DNA of 64,000 nt from Spodoptera frugiperda (GCF_023101765.2 NC_064231.1:8818501-8882500), one strand, 5' to 3'. Positions 13,612 to 24,961 are shown, counted from the first letter of the stretch. Program-made: numbers and translations. The notes: a model not told the origin generated them from the letters alone.

Positions 13612-13617
13612 TTTATT
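13612..13617 (-). terminator. D2HGDH polyadenylation signal
   Basis: AATAAA on the minus strand, about 40 nt past the stop codon at 13655-13657. Confidence 0.5.
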
Positions 13618-13654
13618 ATTGTAATGTACTTAAGATATGCCTTTGAATGACACT

Positions 13655-16600
13655 CTAAATATGATCAGGCAAGACCTTGTAAGGGTTAAGTATCCCGTTA
13701 GGGTCCATGAGTTGTTTGAGGTCCTTCATCAGTCCTAGCGCAGATTGGTCCTTGCTATAATGAATGTACTTGGGTTTTCTGAAGCCGATACCATGTTCTG
13801 CACTGATGGAGCCGTTCAGTTTGCTCACCTCTTCAAAGATGAACGGCTCTAGCATAGACGAAACTTCTTTGGTATATTGTGGTACTGTTACATTAATGTG
13901 TATGTTTCCGTCACCTGGAATACGAAATGTAATAAGTTTACGCGTTGCCGATAAAGGTGCGAAGACCCATTTAGCACCACAACTTTTATTTCGCTATTTA
14001 TTGTCTGAAACCTACGTACACGTTGGTAAGTATACACATACTATTGAGCGACACAAACAATGTTTACTTTAATTAGTTAGGTAGATAAACATACGAATAC
14101 ATATATTCATGCTCATTAAAATATGTAAACAACTTATAAGAAGTTTTTACAAATCATCATCATCAGCCGGAAGACGTCCACTGTTGAACTACGTCCTCCC
14201 TCTTAGTCCTCCACGTAGAACGACAAGCCGCCGCCACAAAACATAAAGTGAGTTGTTTATTCAGATAGTACTAACCAACGTGTCCGTAGCCGAAAACTTT
14301 AATGGCTTTATCCCCAAGTCTTTTCCTCAATATGGGCACGAGATCGTAGTAATTCTTCAACGGTATAGACACATCATATTTGAATACATAGCCGCCGACT
14401 AGACCCGCTGCCGCTATACTTTCACGTAGGTTCCAGATTGTCTGCAAACAAAGATATGATATTATTTAGAAGACAATAGCTATTTGAGATCTACATAACA
14501 ACAATGTCATGTGTTTTGATCCCCGAAGAGGTATGCGTAAATAAAGTAATGCTCCCAATAAAACTTTATCCAACCCGGGAATCTTATCTGAGACATTTTC
14601 CTTACTCGATCAACAAAGCTGTTACAATTTTTAAGCCTAATGACCTATTTAGGAAAAGGGTGATGTAAAGAGTAAAGTTGTCCAGTAGGTAAAACACCTT
14701 AATCTTAAAGCATAAGTCCTTATTTTGCAGGAATATTACCTGCATCTTAGCGGGCTCCGAGGTAACAGTTCCATCCAAAATAAGCCCAGACTCCATCTCA
14801 TTAGTTAGGAACCGTGTTAGCTTCTCACCATCATGAGCTTCTTCACTTCCATGTGTTTCTACCAATACGTAGAACGGATAATCCGAAATAGGGTTTCTAA
14901 GGATGAACAAAAATCTTTAATAACACTATTGGGAATCTAAATATGTATGATGTTGTGTTTTTTGGGAACTTACGGTAACTTCAGATTCTTAGAGGTAACG
15001 TTTATTGAATCAAAATCGGCCATTTCAAAAGCTGATAGGATTTCACCCAGTTTAGATTTGGCGCTCTTGTATAATTTTAGGACATTTTCAAAGTTTTTCA
15101 CACCTGGAAGATTTAAATTAGGTATAATTAGAGCTTAGTACCTACGATTCGACAAAATAGTTCGAATTTAAAAAGCTTACCAAAGAAGCCCAAATTAACG
15201 GACTTCGGGAGCACCGGGCAATGTAAAGCAACTTTGGTGACCAGCCCTAAGGTCCCTTCAGATCCAATGAAGAGATGCTTCAAATGATACCCTGTGTTAT
15301 CCTTCTTTAGCGATCTGAGACAATCTATGACTGTGCCATCAGCTTTTACCTAGAACGGAGAGAAAGATTTATTTCTTGGTAGGTAAAAAGTTATAGGGAC
15401 TCTGGATATGTTAAAGGCTAGGTTGTACCTGTATTTCCTGTACTTATTAAATTTTGTAATAGGATTGCAAAATATAAATGTGCTCTTTTCTAATACCTAT
15501 ACTATCTTGTCTTGGTGCCTATCTAAGGTAGGTCGGTATAGGTACCGACCACGACCAATTGCAGTGGTAGACCACTGGATGAATTTGGCCATCTCAAATT
15601 ATCCCTGAGGACATTTTTCTTTCAGCCGATTGACGCTCAAATATTTGAGACTATCAGGTTTCTCACATCTGCCTTTCACATAATGTCACTTGATACACGA
15701 CAGTAGGTACCTACAGGCATTGGTTTTAGAATTTAATGAAACCGGTTTATTCCTTACCTCACACTGAGAACATTACTGAGCCATTACAATCGAACTTATG
15801 GAAAATAACCGGCGGTTTAGATAACAGCAGAATACACATAAAGTAACTTTAATTTATCTATCAAATACAATTTAGAAGATATGTGTAAGAGTACCTAGTG
15901 AGAGTAGAGACGGGTTTGAAACCTACCAATGACAAGTACCAATGTGACCTTTTCCGAGTTAAATAGGTATTTTTGGGTTCGGTATCTCCCTAGTTACACT
16001 TTCAATGTACAGAACAAACACTTCTACATTACACTTTTATTATATGTAGGTATAGATTACTTAAATGTACCCATATCTAGATAAGGTACTCATAAGTCCT
16101 CAAATGCGCGTGCCCCACAGGGTCATTAATTGTTCACATTAAGGAAAGCAATAAAGAATTTGAATTTGGAATAGATGAAAATCATTAATTGCCTATTTTT
16201 TTTAGCGTTAATAAATCTGCGTTTGGCCACCAACCCGCTTTCTGCCTGAACGGCAAAGCGAAGATGTGGCCCGAAGATGAAGCACACAGACTTAGAAAGT
16301 ACCTATCCACTCTGACCTTGAAAGGTGGTATTTCTCAGGAAAAATTGATAGATGTATCTAAATATGTTTACCTAAATTACCTACATACCTATAGTTTTTA
16401 TTGCTTCTTTCAAAAACAGGTTTTCGTACCGTACGTAAGAAATAAAATAAACCAGTTTACTAAAATTCACTGCGTCTATCTATCTGACTACCTAGCTAGC
16501 TATGTATTAGGTGTTATGCTCCACGGATCTCTAATAAGTACACTGTTCACATAACAGCCTGCATCGATCGGTGTGGATTACGTCATCGCTATACTTATGC

Positions 16601-19600
16601 ATGCAGTTGTTAAATCAACGTTTTTAGTGAGGATTAGATATGACGTACGCAACAATTTTCGTTATAGCATTATCAAAAAATAAACACGGTATCTAATTTC
16701 TGTGTTCCATGACCAATTATTAATGTATAGAAATGTAATGCACGCTGCACACCTTACTTCACAGTTAAAACTGCATAGTTAAATCTGAAGGTGTAGGTAT
16801 TAGACATTACCGTGGCTGGTGTAACCTAAATAAATATCCTAGCATTAATTACTAGCCACCCTATAAGAATTAGGCAGTAGGCTACTAACGCTGTACATTC
16901 CACTATCGCAGATGGAAAAAAAGGTCATGCGAGAGAAAATGCTGTAAAAGAGTGGTCACGAGTCACAACCCCGATGAAGAAAGCAAACACCCATATGCTT
17001 TACCTTATGTACAAAATAAATACAATAAAAGAATGTTACAATGATTCAAAGATCTTACTTACTGCTTCTACACCCAATATAGATCCATGCAGGTTACCAT
17101 ATCGCAGTAACCTCAAGCCGCCTGCATTGGTGCTGGCATTCCCACCAATGTGACATGTTCCTTTTGCACCCAAATCCAAGGGCATTATAAGCCCTCGTTC
17201 GCGAACATAGTTGTCTAAATTCTCCAGAACACAACCAGCCTCACAGACTAAGGCTCCTGCAAAGTGGATGCGTTTACAAACATACAAATTAACATACACA
17301 ACACACACAACCATTTTTGGATTACAGTTGTTTCGTGCGAGAATATAACCCTTTTCGTATCGTAACATTATTGACCCGTAATCGAACCTGGGAACTCGTG
17401 CTTAACATATCAGTGGAGTTTGCAACTATATAGGTAGGTACTAGACCCATTAGACCAAAAGAGAAGTATGCAAAAAAATAAGTAAATTAAAGTATGTGAA
17501 CCTGAGAGATCATCGAGGTCGATGATTTTGTTCATTAGTGAAAAACTTATCACAATTTCGTCGAATACGGGCACGGATCCACCAACGAGCCCGGTGTTGC
17601 CACCCTGTGGGCATACTGCCAGTTTTCTCTCGTTACAATACTTGAGGATCGTTGAAACCTCCTCCGTACTTTTTGGTTTTAGTACAGCTTTTGATTGACC
17701 TGAAAATTAAGCTTAAATAAGTCAGTAGATACGATACCTCCTTAAGTAAAAAGGTACCCTTAAAATTACATTATATCCGGCCTCTTAAGATCGCTACAAT
17801 ATTTTTTTATTCAATATTTAATCAAAAGAGTAAGAATGACATAACAATTTACGATTATCGGGCATTATTTAAGTAAGTTACTTTGTTTATCGTAGATAAA
17901 TAGCTCATTTAGTTATGCACACGGCATTGTTTTAAATAGGACCTGACGACACATTTTTTGCACACAAAATTCCAGCAGATTTTGTGCCCGTCAGCTCCAC
18001 TTTTCTTTTTGGAGCGTGTGCAAAAAGTTTTCGTTTACGACATTACCTACTCTGCATCTTATCAATATTAAAGTTAGTCGATATACGCTATCGTGTCCAT
18101 ATTAATTTCCACCTTCATCTACTCATGAATTTAACTCGAGACCTCTTGTTTCAGTAATTGCGACAACTCGACTAACGAATGGTCTAATTATGAAATTTTG
18201 AAAACAGAATCTTAGAACTTACCTCTGCAATTTTTAATCCAATCTACATTGTAAGGTAAAACATCACTTTCTTCAGTCAGCACTCGATCTGGGCCAAGTA
18301 CGGATCGGAAGTAATCCACGTCTGATGACTCGATTCTACCGAAGTCTTTTCTATGGATATTGTATTTTTCCTAAAAGTAAGGGACAATAGGATAGATGAC
18401 TAATTTTTATATTAATGTCCGTCTTGCAGATTATTTTTTAAATACACAATAAAAATACGAGTCTAATATTTTTTCATTACCTAACTAACGGACTAAATAT
18501 ATTTTTATTTTTCATAGGCCGTCATCATCCCTATTTTATTTATGCTGGTCTCTAAACTAGGTAGTTAACTAGGTACAGTAACATCCTCAGCTAAAGTCTA
18601 GCATTGGTAACCCTCCACTCAAAATACCAATCAGCAATTCCCCATTAAATTCCTAACCCTCAAAAGGCCGGCAACGCCTCTGGTGTTTCGGGTGTCCATA
18701 GGCGGCGGTGATTACTTACCATCAGGTGATCCGTCTACTCATTTACCGGCTTTTACCATAAAAAATGGATCCTGTCTTATCTTGTATTTATACATTCACA
18801 AATGAACTGTTATCAGCCCCGGATCTAGGGGGGGCAAGCCGGGGCCCATGCCCCGGGCGGCAAATTCAGGGGGCGGCCAAATTCACACTACACGGACCAG
18901 TGGACCACTCATCATTTATTTAATTTTGACCACGGAATAAATATAGTACAAGTACAGAAATTTCATGGCCATATCAACTTGACCGATACCCTGAGCGCAG
19001 AATGGGACGTGCTTCACGAACATTTTATTATTCGCTTTTTTTTTAAGAGTGGAAAATCATCCAATGACTTCTCCCGCCTTGGGCAAAGCGAGAGGGAGTG
19101 TCAGACTCTTACTGACTAAAAACCACCCCGTTCCTACACCTGTCCGTCGAGCCGGAGCCCCGGTAAACCCGCTAGGTAGTCCGCAGCTCCGGATTAGGCA
19201 TCAGTCCTACTGGGCCCCATCTGTGGTGGTCTGATGGCTCTTTGAGGCGCGCGCAGAAGGCGACGCGCCGCACGCACGGGTCTGGTTCTGGTTGGGCGGC
19301 GAGCTACCCTTGCTCGCCGTCCGCAAACCCGCACTTACGGTGGCCGGAGATCGTCACGCGATCCCCGACGCCCGGAGTGTCTCTCGCGACGGCTGGGGCG
19401 TGAAGAGGTTCGTTCTCTCACGCGCCCCGCCTCCTCCTTAGCTAGCATGACTGCTTCGCAGAAGGAGGAGATGGCATCCCAGTCTCCCTCGCTCCGCACC
19501 ATGGTCTGAACCAATGCCGGACGCGAGAGGTCACCGTCGCCGACCACATCCCTGAGGACACGGCGGTGCTCAGCCCATGCAGGGCACACCGCCACCGTAT

Positions 19601-22026
19601 GCTTCACCGTGTCCTCCGGGCGGTCCGCACAGTCATGACACCCGGGCGTTTCCTCCCGCCCAATAAGGAACAGGAACCTACCGAAACTCCCATGTCTGGT
19701 AAGCACCTGCGTCAGGCGGTAGGTGAGGACGCCGTGGCGCCTCTCAAGCCACTCCTCAAAGAGGGGACTTACCGCTGCAATGACAGCGAGCCCAGCCCTC
19801 GGTTGCGACAGTCGTTGCTGCCATTCAACCATGAGATCACGCCGGAGCTCGTCCCGCCACGCACTAATCTGCCGCGGCAGCGGAGTTTCGCCCCGGCGAC
19901 GCGAGTCGGCGTGCAATCTAAAGACGCGCGCGAGCACCTTTGCCTCCAGATCCCATGGCGGCAATCCGGCAAGGAAGTTCGCAGCTTCCCCGGAGATCGT
20001 ACGATTTTATTATTCGCTAGGCGCGTAGGCATAGTACAAAATACGCGCCTGGCTCTTGCTCGCCTACAGGAATCGCAGATCGGGGCAGCACGCGTTTGGT
20101 TACCGTGAGTGCCAAAGAGATGAAGCTATATTCGAAAACTTCCTCGTCGATCTCTCTCCATGACAGTGTCTCCATGACATACTTACAAAAAACTCCTCCG
20201 ATTCCTCCACCTTTTCTTCCCACCATCCAACAGCAATCATCAGATGAAAGTTCAAACGGAAGAACCAATGAAGATGAATTCAATCCTGATATAGGCCAAC
20301 CTTAACAGTTTAGCCAAGTTGAATTAAATGACGTAGTGAGAGATTTGGGTCTATCAAAGGATGCTGCACAAATCCTAGGATCACGACTGAAAGACAAAAA
20401 TCCTTTGGCTCCAGGAACAGGCAGGCATTATGAAAAAGAGTTCGCGGACTATTTCTCTCAAGAGGGTTCACTGGTGTTTTGTAATAATATTCCTGAAGTA
20501 GTCATGAAACTGGGAGCTGATAATTACGATTCCACATCATGGAGGTCATTTATTGATTCTTCTAAGGGAAGTCTGAAGGGTGTCTTGTTGCACAACCTAT
20601 GGCTCGGTGCCTGTTGCTCACTCCGTGCATCTCAAAAAACGTACGAGAATCTTGAGCTGTTGCTAAATAAAATAAAGTATAGCGAATATTGTTGGCAACT
20701 CTGTGGAGACCTTAAAATACTGTATATAGTTGCTTTTGGGTCAGCAGTCTGTATTTACAAAGTATCCGTGTTTTTTGTGCGAGTGGGATAGTCGAGCACG
20801 AAATTTACATTACAATAAGAAAGAATGGCCACTCAGAGAAAGACTTGTATTGGGACAAAAAATGTGCAGCGTGATGCATTAGTTCAAATAAACAAGGTAT
20901 GTAACTGCTTTAAATACCTACGCGACAAATTTCCTGCACTTTCTCAAGCTAAACTTAAAGAAGGAATTAATTTTTGTTGTGTCTCAAATTCGAATTTTAA
21001 AATCGGATAGATTGTTCAAGAATACAATGACCCAGGATGAATCTGAAGCATGGAGTTCATTCATAGAAGTCATAGATGATCTCCTTGGAAATATCAAGTC
21101 TTCAAATTACAAAGAAATTGTAGCTAAGATGGTCCAAAATTATAAAAAAAAACTGACAACAGTTTTTTCTTCTTCACTTCATTTTCTGGATTCCCATATT
21201 GTCTATTTTCCCGAAAATCTTGGAGTTGTCAGCGAGGAACAGGGAGAGAGGTTCCATCAAGACATAAAAGAGATGAAGAGACGTTACCAAGGAAGTTGGG
21301 ATATTAGAATTATATGGATGATAAAGGTGAAAATAAACATAAGTAGGGGGGGGGGGGCGGCATTTTTCAATTTTTGCCCCGGCAAAAAAGAAATGTAGAT
21401 CCGGGGCTGACTGTTATGTTTCATCTCAATCAGGAATCGAACACAAACCCTCACTTAGCTTACGGTTGTTGCTATTGCGAATGGAGCACCGAAGTAGGTA
21501 GTCAACTTAAATTAAGACGAGATAAATATAAATGCTCAACCTGTGAGGACTAAATATTTTATAGCATATATCATAAAGAGTTAAACGCTATCTGTTTTCG
21601 TACATTTGCTATGTAAATTAGCTGCGTACATGAATTCAATGTTAATTTGGTACGGTCTATTGTACACCCGTATACCCTGTAGCATTATAAGTACCTACCC
21701 GTAGCCAGCTTTTTGTACTATACGTTCATTTGGAACATACATATTTAGGTGCTCAACAACACAACATATGTTTACGAAGTCATATACAAACATTAACCTA
21801 CCCACAACATACCTGCAATACAAACATTCGTACCTAATAAATAACTAGGTAGCTATCTGTTATGTTTTTAATGCAGTGTTAATGCCAATAGGTTTAATTT
21901 ACATAACAATAAATTAACTCTTACCGAAGATAACTGCGGCAGTGCTTGTGACGCATATCTAACTTGTTCCAAAAACACATTATTTTTGTTTACTAACTTC
22001 ACAAACGACGCCAATGATTTTATCAT
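13655..22026 (-). CDS. D2hgdh: D-2-hydroxyglutarate dehydrogenase, mitochondrial
   Basis: FAD- and Zn-dependent enzyme oxidising D-2-hydroxyglutarate to 2-oxoglutarate and passing electrons toward ETF. Nine exons: 22026-21925, 18370-18223, 17699-17502, 17256-17063, 15349-15181, 15103-14974, 14896-14740, 14441-14276 and 13914-13655, in phase, 507 residues (human 521). The first 34 residues (MIKSLASFVKLVNKNN...) look like a mitochondrial presequence. The FAD-binding PCMH part shows QGGNTGLVGGSVPVFDEI, GAKGTCHIGGNASTNAGG and GSEGTLGLVT. The C-terminal domain has the metal/substrate motifs GYGHVGDGNIHIN and SAEHGIGFRKPKY. Intron 1 (3.6 kb) carries a DNA transposon with a nested LINE fragment, and intron 4 carries an unexplained plus-strand exon-like ORF. 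Donor 17502/17501 (GTTCAC) is weak but keeps the frame. Confidence 0.95.
14155..14240 (-). repeat. Fragment of a LINE 3' end (RTE-like by memory)
   Basis: CATCATCATCAGCCGGAAGACGTCCACTGTTGAACTACG is a very common insect repeat tail. I associate it with RTE/BovB-type LINEs ending in a TGA-type microsatellite. Only about 80 nt remain, within D2HGDH intron 8. The family label is recollection, not search. Confidence 0.45.
16206..16351 (+). other. Unassigned exon-like open frame inside D2HGDH intron 4
   Basis: On the strand opposite D2HGDH a polypyrimidine tract and AG (CTATTTTTTTTAG) at 16205 is followed by an open, GC-richer segment. It encodes VNKSAFGHQPAFCLNGKAKM and then MWPEDEAHRLRKYLS and GGISQEKLID. 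A possible donor (GTATCT) follows at 16352. Composition and residue content look coding, unlike the AT-rich flanks. I do not recognise the protein. It could be one exon of a nested gene, a decayed insertion, or chance. Confidence 0.3.
17340..17465 (-). repeat. tRNA-derived SINE-like fragment
   Basis: On the minus strand there is a Pol III B-box-like GGTTCGATTACGG (17374-17390 region), preceded by a TGGTCTAATGGGTCTAG A-box-like stretch. The spacing is larger than in a tRNA gene and no cloverleaf forms, so it is a SINE remnant. It lies in D2HGDH intron 3. Confidence 0.4.
18475..18543 (-). repeat. Dispersed repeat, copy 1
   Basis: In reverse complement it contains AGGGATGATGACGG...TTTAGTCCGT...TTAGGTAATG. 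The segment at 47877-47942 has the same blocks in the same order. About 68 nt, inside D2HGDH intron 1. Confidence 0.6.
18640..18766 (+). repeat. Lepidopteran retroelement tail (LINE 3' end)
   Basis: GCCGGCAACGCCTCTGGTGT, then GGGTGTCCATAGGCGGCGGT and TTACCATCAGGTGATCCGTC, ending in CATAAAAAA. This is a familiar dispersed tail in moth and butterfly genomes. Only the 3' end is present. The class (LINE) is from memory. Confidence 0.5.
19037..20003 (-). mobile_element. 5'-truncated R1-clade non-LTR retrotransposon nested in the DNA transposon
   Basis: Flanked by a perfect 15-bp target-site duplication ATTTTATTATTCGCT (19022-19036 and 20004-20018), with the poly(A) tail seen as a T run at the left end. 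The 967-bp insert is strikingly GC-rich compared with its surroundings. It carries the C-terminal part of the reverse-transcriptase ORF plus 3'UTR. The orderly nesting shows that the DNA transposon was already present when the LINE inserted. Confidence 0.85.
19335..20003 (-). pseudogene. C-terminal fragment of R1-type retrotransposon ORF2
   Basis: Open frame running from the truncation point at 20003 to a stop at 19335. It shows the post-RT region of R1-clade proteins: SGEAANFLAGLPPWDLEAK, then LTYRLTQVLTRHGSFG, then the Cys/His knuckle C-x2-C-x(n)-H-x4-C (GCHDCADRPEDTVKHTVAVCP). The RT and endonuclease domains are missing, so it is non-functional. Plus-strand open frames in the same place are shadows of this GC-rich segment. 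Confidence 0.75.
20096..21398 (+). pseudogene. Broken ORF of the 8-bp-TSD transposon; uncharacterised arthropod multi-copy protein family
   Basis: A fragmented plus-strand coding region. It has an in-frame TAA at 20303-20305, frameshifts near 20600 and 20745-20800, and further breaks near 20900-20990. Recognisable blocks are VRDLGLSKDAAQILGSRLKD, FCNNIPEVVMKLGADNYDST, FIDSSKGSLKGVLLHN, QLCGDLK, YPCFLCEWDSRA (shifted frame), LRDKFPALSQAKLKEGI and EEQGERFHQDIKEMKRRYQG. I know this block order from proteins present in many copies in arthropod genomes and annotated only as uncharacterised. I do not see the usual hAT dimerisation domain. The end, after SWDIRI, is degraded. Confidence 0.6.
21418..21500 (-). 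repeat. Possible tRNA-derived SINE fragment interrupted by the DNA transposon
   Basis: On the minus strand GGGTTTGTGTTCGATTCCTGA (21429-21448) resembles a Pol III B box. The transposon right end and its TSD lie immediately beyond, so the transposon may have inserted into an older SINE. Weak evidence. Confidence 0.3.
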
Positions 22027-23040
22027 TTCGAAATAAATTAATTCACCCCACGCACAAAGCGACAGTAGTGCCTCACACAGAATTAAAAATGATACTGATA
22101 AATAAACTCCGTAGATTTCAAACCTGCATAGATTGTATGATATTAGATAACGAAGAGCTCGTTTAGATACGTAAACACATCGTAAACATTGTTTTGTTTA
22201 TTACGAGTAGGAAAGTCTTACAAGTTACAACCAAGTTTTGAGAGAGAAAGATAATATTTATTAGTTTTTTTCGGGTCTAAGAGAACATACGAATATAAAT
22301 AGTCAAACATGACTCGCTCGAAGCCAAATCATTTTGATTACATAGAGTTACGCGGTTACGTAATCGGGTAAACAGTTGTGTAGTCGTGTTGCGGCGTAGT
22401 AGGTATGTCTAGGTTTGGTAGGTCTTACTGCTACTACATCTACAAATAAAAATAAATTAGACATAATAATAATGAAGATCCACGGATCCACTATACTGAG
22501 TATTTAGATACCTAAGAATATATTCTATGCTGTAAGAAAATAACAGCAAAGGTTATCTCTAGAACGATAGTCATTACATTACAAAAATAATTAACATACA
22601 AATGGACCTCTTCCTATCAGTTTAATTTACTGACGTCATAAAAATAACAAAACAAATGCCGCAGATGAACGGTACATCGGGTTCCGTACACATAAAATAT
22701 AATTAAAGCTTGCCATGCATCGTCCAATAAGTCGGACAAACTATTAATTTTCAAAATAATATTTTGGATAAAAAATGTAAGTTATGTTATATTTACTTTA
22801 TGATTACCGTTGAGCATAATAAAATAAAATTGGTATTTCTATTAGTAAATTCTAGTCCTTTTTTACTCAAAATGTTTTCGTTAATAATCGATATTGTCTT
22901 GTATTATCTGTGGTACAAATGACGTTCGTGTCAGATTTTTCATATTTACTCTGTGGTGTGGTTCAGTTTGACATTTTTGATTGACAAGTGCTGTTGTGTT
23001 TTCAATTTTAAAAGTTCAACACGTGTTTTAATTTTATAAC
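22027..23040. promoter_or_regulatory. Divergent D2HGDH/BRIX1 intergenic region
   Basis: About 1 kb between two head-to-head start codons. It is AT-rich with no supported ORF. Promoters for both genes must lie here, but I see no clear core elements. Confidence 0.4.
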
Positions 23041-24961
23041 ATGGTGAAATTAAAGGCAAAAAGTGGAAAGAAGAAAGTACCTGTAGTACTTCAAAATAAG
23101 AAAGATGAAGAAAATGAAGTAGTTTTGCCGCCGGTTCGAATGTCTGATGATCCGGCACCAAAACAGGTTATAATTTAAAACATTTTCTATTACATTTTTA
23201 CTGATATTTAGGTTTATATATTGACTTACAGTTGCATATTTGAGCAAATATTGATATATTAGAACTACCTTGAGGCAACAAACATTCTGAAAGCAGCTCA
23301 TAATATTTTAATCTGAACTTCTTTCATTTTTAGGTGAAATGGATCAACCGGCAAAGAGTTTTAGTGTTCGCTGCACGTGGGATTAATCATCGTCATCGAC
23401 ATTTGATGGAAGACATTAAAAAAATAATGCCACACCACAAAACAGAATCCAAGATGGAAAGAAGTAAAAACTTGTATGTGGTCAATGAGATTAGTGAAAT
23501 GAAGAACTGCAATAAGTGCATCCTTTTCGAGGGCAGGAAGATGAGAGATCTCTATTTATGGATGTCTAACATACCTAATGGGCCCAGTGTCAAATTTTTG
23601 GTTGAAAATAGTATGTTTCCTTGCTTGAATTAACTACCACACCATGCTGTTTGATACTTTGTACCTTATAACTAAATTCTTTACTTTCTTTTCAGTTTAC
23701 ACAATGGGTGAACTTAAAATGACTGGTAACTGTCTGAGGGGATCCCGGCCACTGCTATCCTTTGACCCACAGTTCACTAAAGACCCACATTACGCTTTGT
23801 TGAAGGAATTACTAACACAGACATTCGGTGTTCCTAATCATCACCCCAAGAGTCAGCCATTCTTTGATCATGTGTACACTTTCATGATCTTAGATAATAG
23901 GATTTGGTTCAGGAATTACCAAATCCTTTCTGAAGATGGTGCTTTGGCTGAAATTGGACCAAGATTTGTGTTGAATCCCGTAAGTGTATATACTTGAACC
24001 ATATAATTTCAATTTTAATTTATTGCATATACCTATGTACTTCAATTTTATATACTGAATGGAGAAACCTCTTATGACTTCATTTAAACCATATATTTTT
24101 TATCATCTTGACTGATGTATTTACCATCTGCATGTGTTTTCCATGAATAATAAACAAATAGGCATGTTATTAACTCACTAATGTCTTTTCAGGTTAAAAT
24201 CTTTTCTGGATCTTTTGGTGGTACAACATTATGGGAGAATCCAAAGTACATAAGCCCTGCAAAATTAAGACAAGCTGCATCTAAAAAGGCTGGTAGCAAA
24301 TATGAGAGGAGAATTGAAAAGAAGGCAGTCTATGAGGCTACTAAACCTGAAACTGGTTACCCTGATATAGAGGGTGCTGACTTCTTCAAGGGTGATCCTA
24401 TGGAGAAGGCTAAAGAAGTTGTTGTCAAAGGTAAGTAAATTAGAATAAAGGAGTGTATTTGTAAGTTATTATATATATTTCCTAAAAATCTAATATTGTA
24501 ACTCTGTATAACTGTAGAAATAGTTTGATGAAGAACTTATTTATGTTTAATAGTAGACCTTCTAAGAACGAAATTTCTGTTAGAGTGATTACTGCAATAC
24601 AAGAAACTATAGAAAATTCATAGTTTCTCACAAAACCCAAACCTAAGTTCTGGCCAACAAGGGTTTTTTATTATATATAATTTATCTATAAAAATAGTAT
24701 TATTATTCAGATTTCATGTTGTTATTTACAGAAGAGATAGAAGAACAAGAAAATTCTATGGAGGAAGATGAAGAACAAGAAGCAGGAGAAGAAAGTGAGC
24801 AGGAAGCACCGAAACCTGCTTTCAGTATGTTGATGAAGAAATCTAAAACAAATCCGGATAAGACAATAAGGCGTAAACAACTCAAAGCTAAAAGCAAGGC
24901 GATATCTGATCAAATCAAAAAGAGGAAGCAGTTTAAAAAGAAAAAACCTGGTAAATCATAA
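23041..24961 (+). CDS. Brix1: Ribosome biogenesis protein BRX1 homologue
   Basis: Nucleolar Brix-domain protein required for assembly of the large (60S) ribosomal subunit. Five exons: 23041-23166, 23334-23610, 23696-23979, 24193-24430 and 24732-24961, in phase, 384 residues (human BRIX1 353). The N terminus is Lys-rich (MVKLKAKSGKKK). The Brix domain spans about residues 45-240: RQRVLVFAARGINHRHRHLM, MRDLYLWMSNIPNGPSVKF, GELKMTGNCLRGSRPLLSF and FDHVYTFMILDNRIWFRNYQ. The C-terminal tail is Glu-rich and then Lys-rich. The last intron (24431-24731) ends in TTTACAG, and the tail exon keeps the frame. AATAAA overlaps the stop region at 24963-24968. Confidence 0.96.

Larger units (their letters stand above)
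11705..13654. other. PAIP1 3'UTR and convergent end of D2HGDH
   Basis: Long AT-rich 3'UTR of PAIP1. AATAAA signals at 13484-13489 and 13500-13505 are followed by T/GT-rich sequence, which suggests cleavage near 13525. On the minus strand an AATAAA at 13612-13617 lies only about 40 nt after the D2HGDH stop. The two transcripts therefore probably end within about 100 bp of each other. No ORF here is supported as a gene. Confidence 0.55.
18814..21409 (+). mobile_element. DNA transposon with 8-bp TSD (hAT-like ends), decayed, with nested LINE fragment
   Basis: The terminal inverted repeats are identical over CAGCCCCGGATCTA at both ends. The element is flanked by a perfect 8-bp direct repeat ACTGTTAT (18806-18813 and 21410-21417). 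CAG ends and 8-bp duplications are typical of the hAT superfamily; P, Merlin and Zisupton elements also make 8- to 9-bp duplications. Length is 2596 bp, or about 1.6 kb without the nested LINE piece. G/C-rich tracts lie just inside both ends. It inserted into D2HGDH intron 1. Its ORF is broken, so it cannot move by itself. Confidence 0.85.

Noticed and set aside
17374..17390. tRNA-like B box, possible tRNA gene
   Set aside because: No acceptor stem or anticodon arm at tRNA spacing; better explained as a SINE remnant. The same holds for 39903-39915 and 21429-21448.
19566..20108. 180-codon plus-strand open frame
   Set aside because: Antisense shadow of the GC-rich R1-type ORF fragment; no family features of its own.
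21346..21358. Run of G residues, possible quadruplex or telomere-like signal
   Set aside because: It belongs to the G/C-rich subterminal region of the DNA transposon, which is mirrored at its left end.
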